Positions 1 to 7,008 of a stretch of DNA of 45,132 nucleotides are shown piece by piece (the stretch's first letter is position 1; each line of letters starts with the position of its first letter). Origin of the DNA: an uncultured Angelakisella sp. (lineage in GTDB: Bacteria > Bacillota > Clostridia > Oscillospirales > Ruminococcaceae); contig CAKSYU010000016.1 in NCBI GenBank assembly GCA_934524965.1, forward strand, positions 1-45,132, written 5' to 3'. Made by a program: the position numbers and the translations under genes. Under the pieces are notes generated by a model that ran no database searches, was not told the origin of the DNA, and saw nothing but the letters and a program-made list of their open reading frames with translations.

Positions 1-204
1 TCCATCATCGGCTTTGACGGGCTGGCGCTGGGCGAGTATCTGACCCCGAGACTTGCAACCATCGGGCAATCGGTGGAGCGGCTGGCACAGGAGGCAACTG
101 CTACCCTGCTGGACGCCATAGAAACCGGAGCGCCTGCACGGCGGGTGACCGTTCCCTTTACGGTAATAAACGGCGAGAGCGTGGGCGATGCCCCCGCCGT
201 GTAA
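1..204 (+). CDS. LacI/PurR-family transcriptional regulator, C-terminal fragment
   Basis: The window opens inside this gene; frame 1 runs open to a TAA at 202-204 and gives the last 67 residues. The segment starts SIIGFDG and continues LTPRLATIGQSVERL and VPFTVINGESV. This is the usual end of the periplasmic-binding-protein-like effector domain of LacI/GalR regulators, where 'GFD' and 'T(I/V)xQ' are typical. The DNA-binding domain lies outside the window. It sits 47 bp upstream of malQ on the same strand, so control of maltodextrin or starch genes is a reasonable inference, but the effector is not visible. Confidence 0.85.
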   Translation, partial: SIIGFDGLALGEYLTPRLATIGQSVERLAQEATATLLDAIETGAPARRVTVPFTVINGESVGDAPAV

Positions 205-251
205 GCAAAATACCAAGATGTGATAAGTGATAGAAAAGAGAGCGAGAGCAT

Positions 252-1733
252 ATGAGAACCAGTGGAATACTGATGCATATTTCCTCCCTGCCGTCGCCTT
301 ACGGCATCGGCACGATGGGGAATAACGCCTACCGCTTTGTGGACTTTTTGCAGCGGGCAGGGCAGACATGGTGGCAGATCCTGCCGATCGGCCCGACCAG
401 CTACGGCGATTCGCCGTATCAGTCCTTTTCCTCGGTGGCAGGCAACCCGTATTTTATTGACCTGCCCCAGCTGGAGCGGGACGGACTGCTGGAGCGCAGC
501 GAATACGAGGGACTGCCGTGGTGCGAAAGCGAGACATCGGTGGACTACGGACAGATGTACCGCCTGCGCTATGAAGTGCTGCACCATGCCTACCGGCGCT
601 TTACCCAAAACCCACCGGAAGACTATGAATGGTTCTGCCGTGAGAATGTGCGCTGGCTGCCGGATTATGCTCTGTTTATGGCGCTGAAGGACGCCCACGG
701 CGGCAGACCGTGGAATGAGTGGGAGCAGCCGCTGAAAATGCGGCAGCCCGATGCGCTTGCCGCCGCGCGGGAGCAGTATGCCGGTGAAATCGGCTTCCAG
801 ATGATGCTGCAATATCTGTTTACCCGCCAGTGGAATGCCCTGAAGGGGTATGCCAACGAGCGCGGTGTTCGCATCATCGGGGATATCCCCATCTATGTGC
901 CGCTGGATTCCGCCGATGTGTGGAGCGCACCGGAGCAGTTCCTGCTGAATGAGGAGTATGAACCGATCGAGGTGGCAGGCTGTCCGCCCGATGGTTTTTC
1001 CGCTGACGGGCAGCTGTGGGGCAACCCGCTGTACCGCTGGGACGCCATGAAAGCGGACGGCTACCGCTGGTGGATCGACCGCTTCCGTGCCAGCGCCGCC
1101 CTGTACGATATTATCCGCATTGACCACTTCCGCGGGTTCGAGGGCTACTATGCCATTCCCGGCGGAGCGGCTACCGCCCGTGAGGGCGTATGGCGGCAGG
1201 GTCCGGGCATCGAGCTGTTCCACGCGGTGCGTGCCGCTTTGGGCGAGCTGCCCATCATTGCAGAGGATCTGGGCTTTTTGACCGAGGGCGTTCACCGCCT
1301 GCGGGAGGAGTGCGGCTTCCCCGGCATGAAGGTGCTGCAATTTGCCTTTGACAGTCGGGAGGACAGCGACTACCTGCCGCACAATTACCCCCGTCACTGT
1401 GTGGTCTATACCGGCACCCACGATAACGATACCATCATGGGCTGGCTTTCCACCGCTGCGCCGCAGGACGCCCGCTTTGCGTGGGAATACTTGCGCCTGA
1501 CCGAAGCGGAGGGTGCCAACTGGGGCATGATGTGCGGTGCCCTGCAAAGCCCCGGTGACACCGTTATCCTGACGATGCAGGATCTGCTGGGACTGGGCAG
1601 CGAGGCGAGAATGAACATTCCCTCCACGTTGGGCTGCAACTGGAAGTGGCGTGCCGCGCCCGACAGCATCACCGATGAGCTTGCCGACCGGCTGCGCCAT
1701 GTGACGGGGCTGTACCGCCGGCTGCCAAGATAA
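252..1733 (+). CDS. malQ: 4-alpha-glucanotransferase (amylomaltase), GH77
   Basis: Cytoplasmic enzyme that transfers alpha-1,4-glucan segments between maltodextrins during maltose and starch use. The 493-residue length is normal for bacterial MalQ. The N-terminus (SGILMHISSLPSPYGIGTMG) is the family signature. The GH77 catalytic residues are in place: nucleophile Asp291 in RIDHFRGFEGY, acid/base Glu338 in IAEDLG, and Asp391 in GTHDNDT. The ATG at 252 is preceded by a purine-rich stretch (gagagcgagag). It follows a LacI-type regulator on the same strand and ends before a stem-loop at 1765-1796. Confidence 0.97.
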   Translation: MRTSGILMHISSLPSPYGIGTMGNNAYRFVDFLQRAGQTWWQILPIGPTSYGDSPYQSFSSVAGNPYFIDLPQLERDGLLERSEYEGLPWCESETSVDYGQMYRLRYEVLHHAYRRFTQNPPEDYEWFCRENVRWLPDYALFMALKDAHGGRPWNEWEQPLKMRQPDALAAAREQYAGEIGFQMMLQYLFTRQWNALKGYANERGVRIIGDIPIYVPLDSADVWSAPEQFLLNEEYEPIEVAGCPPDGFSADGQLWGNPLYRWDAMKADGYRWWIDRFRASAALYDIIRIDHFRGFEGYYAIPGGAATAREGVWRQGPGIELFHAVRAALGELPIIAEDLGFLTEGVHRLREECGFPGMKVLQFAFDSREDSDYLPHNYPRHCVVYTGTHDNDTIMGWLSTAAPQDARFAWEYLRLTEAEGANWGMMCGALQSPGDTVILTMQDLLGLGSEARMNIPSTLGCNWKWRAAPDSITDELADRLRHVTGLYRRLPR

Positions 1734-1764
1734 ATCTGTTTGATCCAAGAGAGTGAGAGATACA

Positions 1765-1796
1765 GGAGCCTCCGGCTGTGTGCTGCCGGGGGCTCC
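1765..1796 (+). terminator. stem-loop after malQ
   Basis: Arms ggagcctccggc and gccgggggctcc pair over 12 bp with one G-U, around an 8-nt loop. No real T-run follows, so it may be a weak terminator or an mRNA 3'-end stem. Confidence 0.5.
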
Positions 1797-1806
1797 GCTT
1801 ATCGGC

Positions 1807-1836
1807 TTGACAGGTAAAACGGCAAAGCCGTATAAT
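1807..1836 (+). promoter_or_regulatory. sigma-A-type promoter for the TraX-like gene
   Basis: TTGACA at 1807-1812 and TATAAT at 1831-1836, both consensus, with an 18-bp spacer. The start codon lies 62 bp downstream. Confidence 0.8.
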
Positions 1837-1897
1837 GGAAAACGCAAAAGGACTGCGCCTGCAAAGCATGTGAAGCGCAGAGGAGGAGAGCGGAGAG

Positions 1898-2659
1898 ATG
1901 ACCGAGCTGAGATCGTACCAGAGGCTGGACGCCAACCTGTTGAAGCTCATTGCCATAGCGGCAATGACGGCAGACCACATCGCGTGGCTGCTGTTCCCGG
2001 GCTATGCCACCGGCGCGGTGCCCATCATTCTGCACATCATCGGGCGCATCACCTGCCCCATCATGTGCTTTTTCATCGCGGAGGGTTTCCACTACACCCG
2101 TGACCGCAAAAAGTACGCCCTGCGGCTGCTGATATTGGCGGTGGTCTCCCACTTTGCCTATATGTTTGCCGCCAACAGCTATGTGGATTGGCATTCCTTT
2201 ATCCCGTTTTACTACGGCGACCTGCTGAACCAGACCAGCGTGGTGTGGTCGCTTTTGGGCGGTTTGCTGATGCTGTGGCTGTGCGAGGACGAAAAGCGCA
2301 GCATGGGGATAAAGGTCGCGGGGGTGCTGCTCATCTGTCTGGTTACGCTGCCTGCCGACTGGAGCTGCATTGCCGCCCTGTGCGTGCTTTCCATCGGTTC
2401 CAGCCGTGGCAACCCCAAAAAGCAGATCGCGTGGTGCCTTTTCTATGTGGCGCTTTACGCCGCGGTCTACTTCTTCGCACTGGATAAGCTGTACGGTCTG
2501 TTGCAGCTTGGCGTGGTGCTTGCTATTCCGCTGCTGGCGCTGTATAACGGCAAGCGCGGCAAAAACCCGACTGTCAATAAGGTGATGAAGTGGCTGTTCT
2601 ACATCTACTACCCGCTGCACCTTGCCATCATCGGGTTCATTCAGCTGCAAATCAGATAA
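1898..2659 (+). CDS. TraX-family membrane protein
   Basis: A 253-residue polytopic membrane protein. The opening (LDANLLKLIAIAAMTADHIAWL) and the following segment (IGRITCPIMCFFIAEGFHYTRDRKKY) are characteristic of TraX, first described as the F-pilin acetyltransferase. Chromosomal TraX-like proteins in Firmicutes are common and not tied to conjugation. About eight hydrophobic segments run to the C-terminus, which ends YYPLHLAIIGFIQL. A consensus promoter and an AGGAGG-like site precede the ATG. No conjugation genes lie nearby, so the acetylated substrate is unknown. Confidence 0.85.
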   Translation: MTELRSYQRLDANLLKLIAIAAMTADHIAWLLFPGYATGAVPIILHIIGRITCPIMCFFIAEGFHYTRDRKKYALRLLILAVVSHFAYMFAANSYVDWHSFIPFYYGDLLNQTSVVWSLLGGLLMLWLCEDEKRSMGIKVAGVLLICLVTLPADWSCIAALCVLSIGSSRGNPKKQIAWCLFYVALYAAVYFFALDKLYGLLQLGVVLAIPLLALYNGKRGKNPTVNKVMKWLFYIYYPLHLAIIGFIQLQIR

Positions 2660-2773
2660 AATAAACCGGATAGAAATAAAAAGAGAAACCGAGGTGGTTT
2701 GCCGTGAGGCGCTGCATTGTCATGACCGGAATGGATCCCGAAAAATAAACGAACCATTCCGGAGGAAAATAAT

Positions 2774-3475
2774 ATGATACCAAATTGGAAAATTTACCCC
2801 TGTTCCCAGCGCCCCAGCTCCGTTTATCTTAAAAATGTGATCCACGACCCGACCATTCGGGTGGGGGACTACACCACCTACGATGACTATGTAAACGATC
2901 CGCGGGACTTTGTGCGCAATAATGTGCTGTACCATTACCCCGAGTGCAACGGGGATACCCTCACCATCGGCAGGTTCTGCTCCATCGCCTGCGGCGCCAA
3001 GTTCATTTTTAATGCCGCCAACCACGCGCTGGGCAGCCTTTCCACCTACCCGTTCCCCGTCTTTTTTGAGGAATGGGGGCTGCCGACCGACTGCGCCTCC
3101 ATCGCGAAGGCGTGGGATAACCACGGCAGCATCACCATCGGCAACGATGTGTGGATCGGCTACGAGGCGGTCATTCTCTCCGGCGTAACGGTCGGGGACG
3201 GCGCCGTCATCGGCACCCGCGCGCTGGTAACAAAAGATGTCCCGCCCTATACCATTGTGGGCGGCACACCGGCAAAGCCCATTCGCCGCCGCTTTGGGCA
3301 GGAGACCATTGCCCTGCTGGAAAAGATCCGCTGGTGGGACTGGGACGAGGAAAAGATCCGTCGGAACATCGCCGCCATTCAGGGCGGGGATATCGCGGCG
3401 CTTTGCCGCGCGGCGGAGGAAGAACAACATAACGGGAGGCAACATGAACCGCGAAAACAAACGCAAGACCTTTGA
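2774..3475 (+). CDS. CatB-related O-acetyltransferase (xenobiotic acyltransferase, left-handed beta-helix)
   Basis: 233 residues with hexapeptide repeats (ITIGNDVWIGYEAVILSGVT, VGDGAVIGTRALV). It has the layout of the Vat/CatB xenobiotic acetyltransferases: an N-terminal extension, the catalytic-type His in AANHALGSLSTYPF (about residue 84), and the C-terminal GGTPAKPIRRRF. Such enzymes acetylate hydroxyl groups with acetyl-CoA. Some inactivate streptogramin A or chloramphenicol, but many genomic members have unknown substrates and resistance cannot be concluded. The RBS ggagga sits 8-9 nt before the ATG. The 3' end overlaps the next gene by 32 nt. Confidence 0.88.
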   Translation: MIPNWKIYPCSQRPSSVYLKNVIHDPTIRVGDYTTYDDYVNDPRDFVRNNVLYHYPECNGDTLTIGRFCSIACGAKFIFNAANHALGSLSTYPFPVFFEEWGLPTDCASIAKAWDNHGSITIGNDVWIGYEAVILSGVTVGDGAVIGTRALVTKDVPPYTIVGGTPAKPIRRRFGQETIALLEKIRWWDWDEEKIRRNIAAIQGGDIAALCRAAEEEQHNGRQHEPRKQTQDL

Positions 3476-3869
3476 AAAGGGGTACTACAAAAATCACCCC
3501 TGCAATGACAGCTTTACCTGCAAGGTATGCGGACGGCTGGTGACGCCGGAGGCAGCAGGCACCGATCACCGCAACCATTGTCCCAACTGCCTTTCCAGCC
3601 TGCATGTGGATATAGAGCCGGGCGACCGCGAGGCGGATTGCGGTGGCATCATGGAACCGATTGCTGTGTGGGTGCGCGGCAAGGGCGAGTGGGCGATCAT
3701 TCACCGCTGCCGCCGGTGCGGGGCGCTCAGCTCCAACCGTGTGGCTGCCGATGACAACCCCATGAAGCTGATGAGCATTGCCCTGAAGCCCCTGTGTGAG
3801 CCGCCCTTCCCGCTGGAGCGCATAGAGGAAATGACCGCCCTGATGGGCGGCGAGGGACGCCTGAAATGA
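3444..3869 (+). CDS. RNHCP domain protein
   Basis: A 141-residue protein made of an RNHCP domain, a small Zn-binding module named for its RNHCP motif. Visible Cys pairs are CKVCGRLV, the RNHCPNCLSS motif itself, and CRRCGALSSNRV, consistent with bound zinc. The start was placed at 3444, where GGGAGG lies 4 nt upstream; the frame is open further upstream but overlaps the acetyltransferase. The overlap with the upstream gene suggests translational coupling. Members are annotated only as RNHCP or uncharacterised; a role in RNA binding or translation is speculation. Confidence 0.88.
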   Translation: MNRENKRKTFEKGYYKNHPCNDSFTCKVCGRLVTPEAAGTDHRNHCPNCLSSLHVDIEPGDREADCGGIMEPIAVWVRGKGEWAIIHRCRRCGALSSNRVAADDNPMKLMSIALKPLCEPPFPLERIEEMTALMGGEGRLK

Positions 3870-3875
3870 CCCAAA

Positions 3876-3918
3876 GGAGCCGGACAGCCCGCGAAAGCCG
3901 CTGCCCGGCTCCCTTTTT
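3876..3918 (+). terminator. intrinsic terminator after the RNHCP gene
   Basis: ggagccgg and ccggctcc pair around a GC-rich interior and are followed by CTTTTT, starting 6 nt after the stop codon. Confidence 0.8.
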
Positions 3919-3924
3919 GGCAAA

Positions 3925-4310
3925 CACTACCTTCGCTTGACAAGAGCACATACGGTTTTTGCGGACAGAAATGCCATATGGCATTGTGCGGCTCATCGAC
4001 AGGCGCCAGCCTGCCATCTTCGCCGCACTTCCCCCTACAACATTTCTGCCGCGCAAAAACTCCGCAGGACTTTTCGGCGAGGGAAAATCAGATGATGGCA
4101 AGGAAGAGGACGCCGGCATACTGGCGTATGCCAAGGACGATGACGCAGTCGGCGCTGATTTTCACATGGGGTCCCCGCAAGGTCGTAAGACCTTGTGGGG
4201 AGAGGAGGACGCACCGCAGCGGGGAGGGCTGCCCGTCAGGGTCAGCACGACTGAAGCGGAGGTTGCGTCCGACGAAAAAGCGTGTGTGTCCTTGTCAAGC
4301 GAAGGTATTG
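3925..4310. mobile_element. MITE-like element with 36-bp imperfect terminal inverted repeats
   Basis: This non-coding stretch is bounded by an inverted repeat: 3925-3960 matches the reverse complement of 4275-4310 at 31 of 36 positions, including 16 consecutive identical bases ending CGCTTGACAAG. The interior has no convincing gene but holds perfect or near-perfect hairpins, including ggcatac/gtatgcc near 4115-4135 and the block at 4171-4236 that recurs at 20.4-20.6 kb. It also shares the tract TCGACAGGCGCCAGCC (about 4.0 kb) with the 42.0-kb intergenic region, apart from one base. No target-site duplication is obvious. A non-autonomous element mobilised in trans is the simplest reading. Confidence 0.6.
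4171..4236 (-). repeat. hairpin block, copy I (inverted relative to the 20-kb copies)
   Basis: Read on the minus strand, this block matches 20562-20627 nearly base for base: a pyrimidine-rich flank, then a stem-loop with arms ccccacaaggtc and gaccttgcgggg. The hairpin occupies 4173-4200. Confidence 0.75.
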
Positions 4311-4330
4311 TAAACTCTACGGAGCGTTCA

Positions 4331-4359
4331 TTGCTTTGGCGGGGCGCAGCCCGTACAAT
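4331..4359 (+). promoter_or_regulatory. promoter for the HTH/acetyltransferase pair
   Basis: TTGCTT at 4331-4336 and TACAAT at 4354-4359 with a 17-bp spacer. The gene starts 18 bp after the -10 box, so the leader is very short. Confidence 0.65.
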
Positions 4360-4377
4360 GGGGGAGAGGTGATAAAT

Positions 4378-4992
4378 ATGGATCAGGTAAAAACCGGAGA
4401 ACTGATAAAAGCCCTGCGGCAGCAGGAGGGCATGACCCAGCGGGCGCTGGCGGAGCTTCTGGGCGTCAGCGATAAGGCGGTAAGCAAATGGGAGCGCGGC
4501 TGCGGCGCGCCGGAGCTGACGCTGCTGCCCCGCCTTGCCGAGGCGCTGCGCACCGATGTGGATACCCTGTTAAAGGGCGGCGTGGAGCCGAACCGTGCCG
4601 CCAACGGCAACCTGCGGCGGCTGCGCTGCTACCGCTGCCCCACCTGCGGCAATCTGCTGTTTTCCACCGATGGCGCGGATATCCGCTGCTGCGGGCGCCC
4701 GTTAAAGCCCCTGACGGCGCAGAAAGCCGATGACGCCCACGCTCTGCATATCGAGCAGAATGACGGCGACTGGTACATCACGGCGGAGCACGAGATGACA
4801 CGGGAGCACTACATCAGCTTTGTGGCGCTGCTGACCGGCGATACCGTGGTGCTGCGCAAGCTGTACCCCGAATGGGGGCTGGAGACCCGTCTGCCCCGCC
4901 TGCACGGGACGCTGCTGTGGTACTGTACCGGCGACGGGCTGTTCAAAAGGGAGTGTGACCATGAAGCAGCCGATGGTATTTACCCCTGTTGA
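4378..4992 (+). CDS. XRE-family HTH regulator fused to zinc-ribbon and desulfoferrodoxin-like domain
   Basis: 204 residues. Positions 1-65 are a Cro/CI-type helix-turn-helix (MTQRALAELLGVSDKAVSKW). A Cys motif follows (CYRCPTCGNLLF, then CCGRPL), then a segment resembling superoxide reductase (HEMTREHYISF, near LHGTLLWYC). In true superoxide reductases the iron is held by four His and a Cys in a CNxHG motif; here that Cys motif is not intact, so a sensing role rather than catalysis is inferred. The start at 4378 was chosen because the HTH fold begins there and GGGAGAGG precedes it. Its 3' end overlaps the acetyltransferase gene by 32 nt. Confidence 0.82.
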   Translation: MDQVKTGELIKALRQQEGMTQRALAELLGVSDKAVSKWERGCGAPELTLLPRLAEALRTDVDTLLKGGVEPNRAANGNLRRLRCYRCPTCGNLLFSTDGADIRCCGRPLKPLTAQKADDAHALHIEQNDGDWYITAEHEMTREHYISFVALLTGDTVVLRKLYPEWGLETRLPRLHGTLLWYCTGDGLFKRECDHEAADGIYPC

Positions 4993-5608
4993 TATGGAAA
5001 AGTGGGAGCGCAGGGAGATATTCCGCTACTTTTCGCAGATGGCGCCCGCCGGCTATTCCGTCACGGTGGAGCTGGATATTACCCGCCTGCGGCAGCGATT
5101 GCGGGAACGGGGAGTTCGCTTTTTCCCTGCCTACCTGTGGCTGGTCACCCGCGCCTTGAATGAGCAGCCGGAATTCCGCACGGCGGTACAGGGGGAAGCG
5201 GTGGGCTGGTACAATACCCTGACCCCGCTGTATGCGGTATTCCACCCGCAAAGCAAGACCTTTTCGCTAATGTGGACGGAATATGACGATGACTTCGATG
5301 CTTTTTATCGGGACTTTTTGCGTGATGAGGCGGCATACGGTGAAAATAAGGGGCTGCTGGCAAAGCCGGAGCCGCCCCCGCCCAATGCCTACACCGTCTC
5401 CTGCGTGCCGTGGGTGGCGTTCCGTCATTTTGCGGTACACAGCTACGGCGCAGCAAAGCCCCATTATTTCCCTTCGGTGGAGGCGGGGAAGTATTACGAA
5501 AGGGAGGGACGGCTGCTGCTTTCCCTCACCTGTCACCACGCCGCCGATGGCTGGCATGTCAGCCACTTTTTGCGGCGGCTGCAGCGGGATATGGACGAAT
5601 TTCAGTAA
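4961..5608 (+). CDS. chloramphenicol acetyltransferase family protein (type A CAT-like)
   Basis: 215 residues, the usual CAT length, of the CAT/dihydrolipoyl-acyltransferase fold. The catalytic HxxxDG motif is present near the C-terminus (TCHHAADGWHVSHFLRR, His192 and Asp196). An N-terminal segment resembles CAT (FTPVDMEKWERREIFRYF). The ATG at 4961 has AAAAGGGAG 7 nt upstream; a GTG two codons earlier is less likely. Genomic members of this family often do not confer resistance, so the acceptor is unknown. Overlap with the HTH gene suggests one regulated unit, possibly a regulator and the enzyme it controls. Confidence 0.88.
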   Translation: MKQPMVFTPVDMEKWERREIFRYFSQMAPAGYSVTVELDITRLRQRLRERGVRFFPAYLWLVTRALNEQPEFRTAVQGEAVGWYNTLTPLYAVFHPQSKTFSLMWTEYDDDFDAFYRDFLRDEAAYGENKGLLAKPEPPPPNAYTVSCVPWVAFRHFAVHSYGAAKPHYFPSVEAGKYYEREGRLLLSLTCHHAADGWHVSHFLRRLQRDMDEFQ

Positions 5609-5616
5609 ATCGGCAG

Positions 5617-5654
5617 ACCGGAGGCTCTCGCTGGGGGCTTCCGGTTTCTTTTTC
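5617..5654 (+). terminator. intrinsic terminator after the CAT-like gene
   Basis: accgga pairs with tccggt and the stem extends inward through G-U pairs; CTTTTT follows. Confidence 0.75.
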
Positions 5655-5661
5655 GTCCATT

Positions 5662-5679
5662 TAGTACAGATATGTACTA
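5662..5679. promoter_or_regulatory. operator-like palindrome
   Basis: TAGTACA-GATA-TGTACTA, a perfect 7-bp inverted repeat with a 4-bp spacer, placed between two terminators. The cognate regulator is not apparent. Confidence 0.35.
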
Positions 5680-5740
5680 TCAAAAATGGATAAAACAGTT
5701 AAAATTCGATAAATCGCGACTATCACTTCGTGAAAAGAAT

Positions 5741-5768
5741 GTTATTCCGCGTGGAATGACGGTTTTTT
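5741..5768 (+). terminator. second intrinsic terminator, upstream of the GGDEF gene
   Basis: gttattcc pairs with ggaatgac (one G-U) around the tetraloop gcgt, followed by six T residues. It lies 3 bp before the promoter of the next gene. Confidence 0.7.
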
Positions 5769-5770
5769 CA

Positions 5771-5800
5771 TTGACGGGATCACGCGATTTATTGTAAAAT
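5771..5800 (+). promoter_or_regulatory. promoter for the GGDEF gene
   Basis: TTGACG at 5771-5776 and TAAAAT at 5795-5800 with an 18-bp spacer. The -35 spacer overlaps cgcgattta (5783-5791), an inverted copy of taaatcgcg at 5710-5718. Confidence 0.65.
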
Positions 5801-5880
5801 ATTTGTCGAGAGTATGAGAACGGTGAAGATGACCGATAAATGTAAAAAGAGAAAAGTGAAGAACAAGGTGTGAGTTTATT

Positions 5881-6933
5881 TTGGACTTGTACTCGGCGAT
5901 CTCGCTGATCGCGGCGGCGCTGCTGGTCGTTACCATTGTGGATGTATGCCACAACCGGCTGGCAGACCGCAGCGTGACGATCAAATGCATCGCAGTCTGC
6001 TTCAGCATCGGGCTGGCGCTGCTGTGCGAATGGGTGTGCGTCCGGCTGAACGGCGCACCGTCCGACCTGACGGAGCTGCACCGCGCGGTAAAGACGGCGG
6101 AATTCTGCATCGCGCCGGTGACCGGCGTGCTGGCAGCACACACTTACAGCAAAATAAAGAAGCCCACCGCCATCGTAAGCGCTATCGTGGCGCTGCACGC
6201 GGTGTTCCAGATCGCGGCGTGCCGCAGCGGGCTGGTGCTTTATCTCGATGAGGGGAACACCTACCACCGCGGCAGGGTGTACTGGATCTACATTGCGGTA
6301 TTCACCCTCTCGCTGGCATACTGCCTGACCTGCGTGGTGCTGGACGAAGTGAAGCTCCAAATGCGCGCGGACGCGGCGCTGGTGGCGACGGTGCTGTTTT
6401 TGGCAATGGGGCTTACCATTCAGGCGCTGGATTCCGACCTGCGGGTGGACTACCTGTGCATCGCCATTGCCAACCTGCAGCTGTATAATCACGGGTGCCG
6501 GCTGTATTCCCGTCTGGACGGGCTGACCATGCTGCTGAACCGTATCCGCTACGAAAAGGATCTGGAGCGGACAAAGTCGCCCGCTGTCGTCATCAATATG
6601 GATGTCAACGCCTTTAAGCAGGTGAACGATACCTGCGGGCACGCGGCGGGCGACCGCTACCTGCGGCAGATCGCGGAGGCGGTGCGCAGGGTGTACGGGC
6701 GGTACGGCTACTGCTACCGTCCGGGCGGCGATGAGTTCTGCGTGATCTTAACAGAGAGCCTGAGCAATGTGGAAAAGCTGAACGAAAACTTCGCGGCGGC
6801 GATCGAGAAACTGCGGCAGCAGGACCCGCAGACACCCGATGTTTCGGTGGGCTATGCCCGCTATGACGGCGGAGGCACGCTGCACGACGCGATAGAGGCG
6901 GCGGACGCCATGATGTACCGCAACAAAAGCTGA
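5881..6933 (+). CDS. membrane-anchored GGDEF protein (probable diguanylate cyclase)
   Basis: 350 residues. Roughly six transmembrane helices fill residues 1-205, followed by a C-terminal GGDEF domain. The signature is intact (YRPGGDEFCVIL, GGDEF at 282-286), and so is the upstream NMDVNAFKQVNDTCGHAAGD segment that holds metal- and nucleotide-binding residues. The domain would make cyclic di-GMP from GTP. The product-inhibition RxxD motif expected just before GGDEF is absent (RYGY in its place), so feedback inhibition at that site is unlikely. The start is a TTG at 5881 with AAGGTG 10 nt upstream; no better ATG precedes the first helix. Confidence 0.85.
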   Translation: MDLYSAISLIAAALLVVTIVDVCHNRLADRSVTIKCIAVCFSIGLALLCEWVCVRLNGAPSDLTELHRAVKTAEFCIAPVTGVLAAHTYSKIKKPTAIVSAIVALHAVFQIAACRSGLVLYLDEGNTYHRGRVYWIYIAVFTLSLAYCLTCVVLDEVKLQMRADAALVATVLFLAMGLTIQALDSDLRVDYLCIAIANLQLYNHGCRLYSRLDGLTMLLNRIRYEKDLERTKSPAVVINMDVNAFKQVNDTCGHAAGDRYLRQIAEAVRRVYGRYGYCYRPGGDEFCVILTESLSNVEKLNENFAAAIEKLRQQDPQTPDVSVGYARYDGGGTLHDAIEAADAMMYRNKS

Positions 6934-6946
6934 AAACAGAAAAAAC

Positions 6947-6983
6947 AGGCTCCCTTGCCGCGGTGTGCGGTAAGGGAGCCTTT
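6947..6983. terminator. bidirectional terminator between convergent genes
   Basis: aggctccctt and aagggagcct form a perfect 10-bp outer stem, with A-rich sequence on the left and TTT on the right. It serves the GGDEF gene and the converging sortase gene. Confidence 0.8.
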
Positions 6984-7008
6984 GGTATGTATGATGATAT
7001 GGTGTAGA

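Noticed and set aside
1898..2659. Conjugative element because of the TraX-like gene
   Set aside because: No relaxase, coupling protein, type IV secretion or integrase gene is nearby; chromosomal TraX-like genes are common.
2774..5608. Antibiotic-resistance locus (CatB-like and CAT-like genes)
   Set aside because: The families include many enzymes without resistance activity; no resistance phenotype can be read from sequence.
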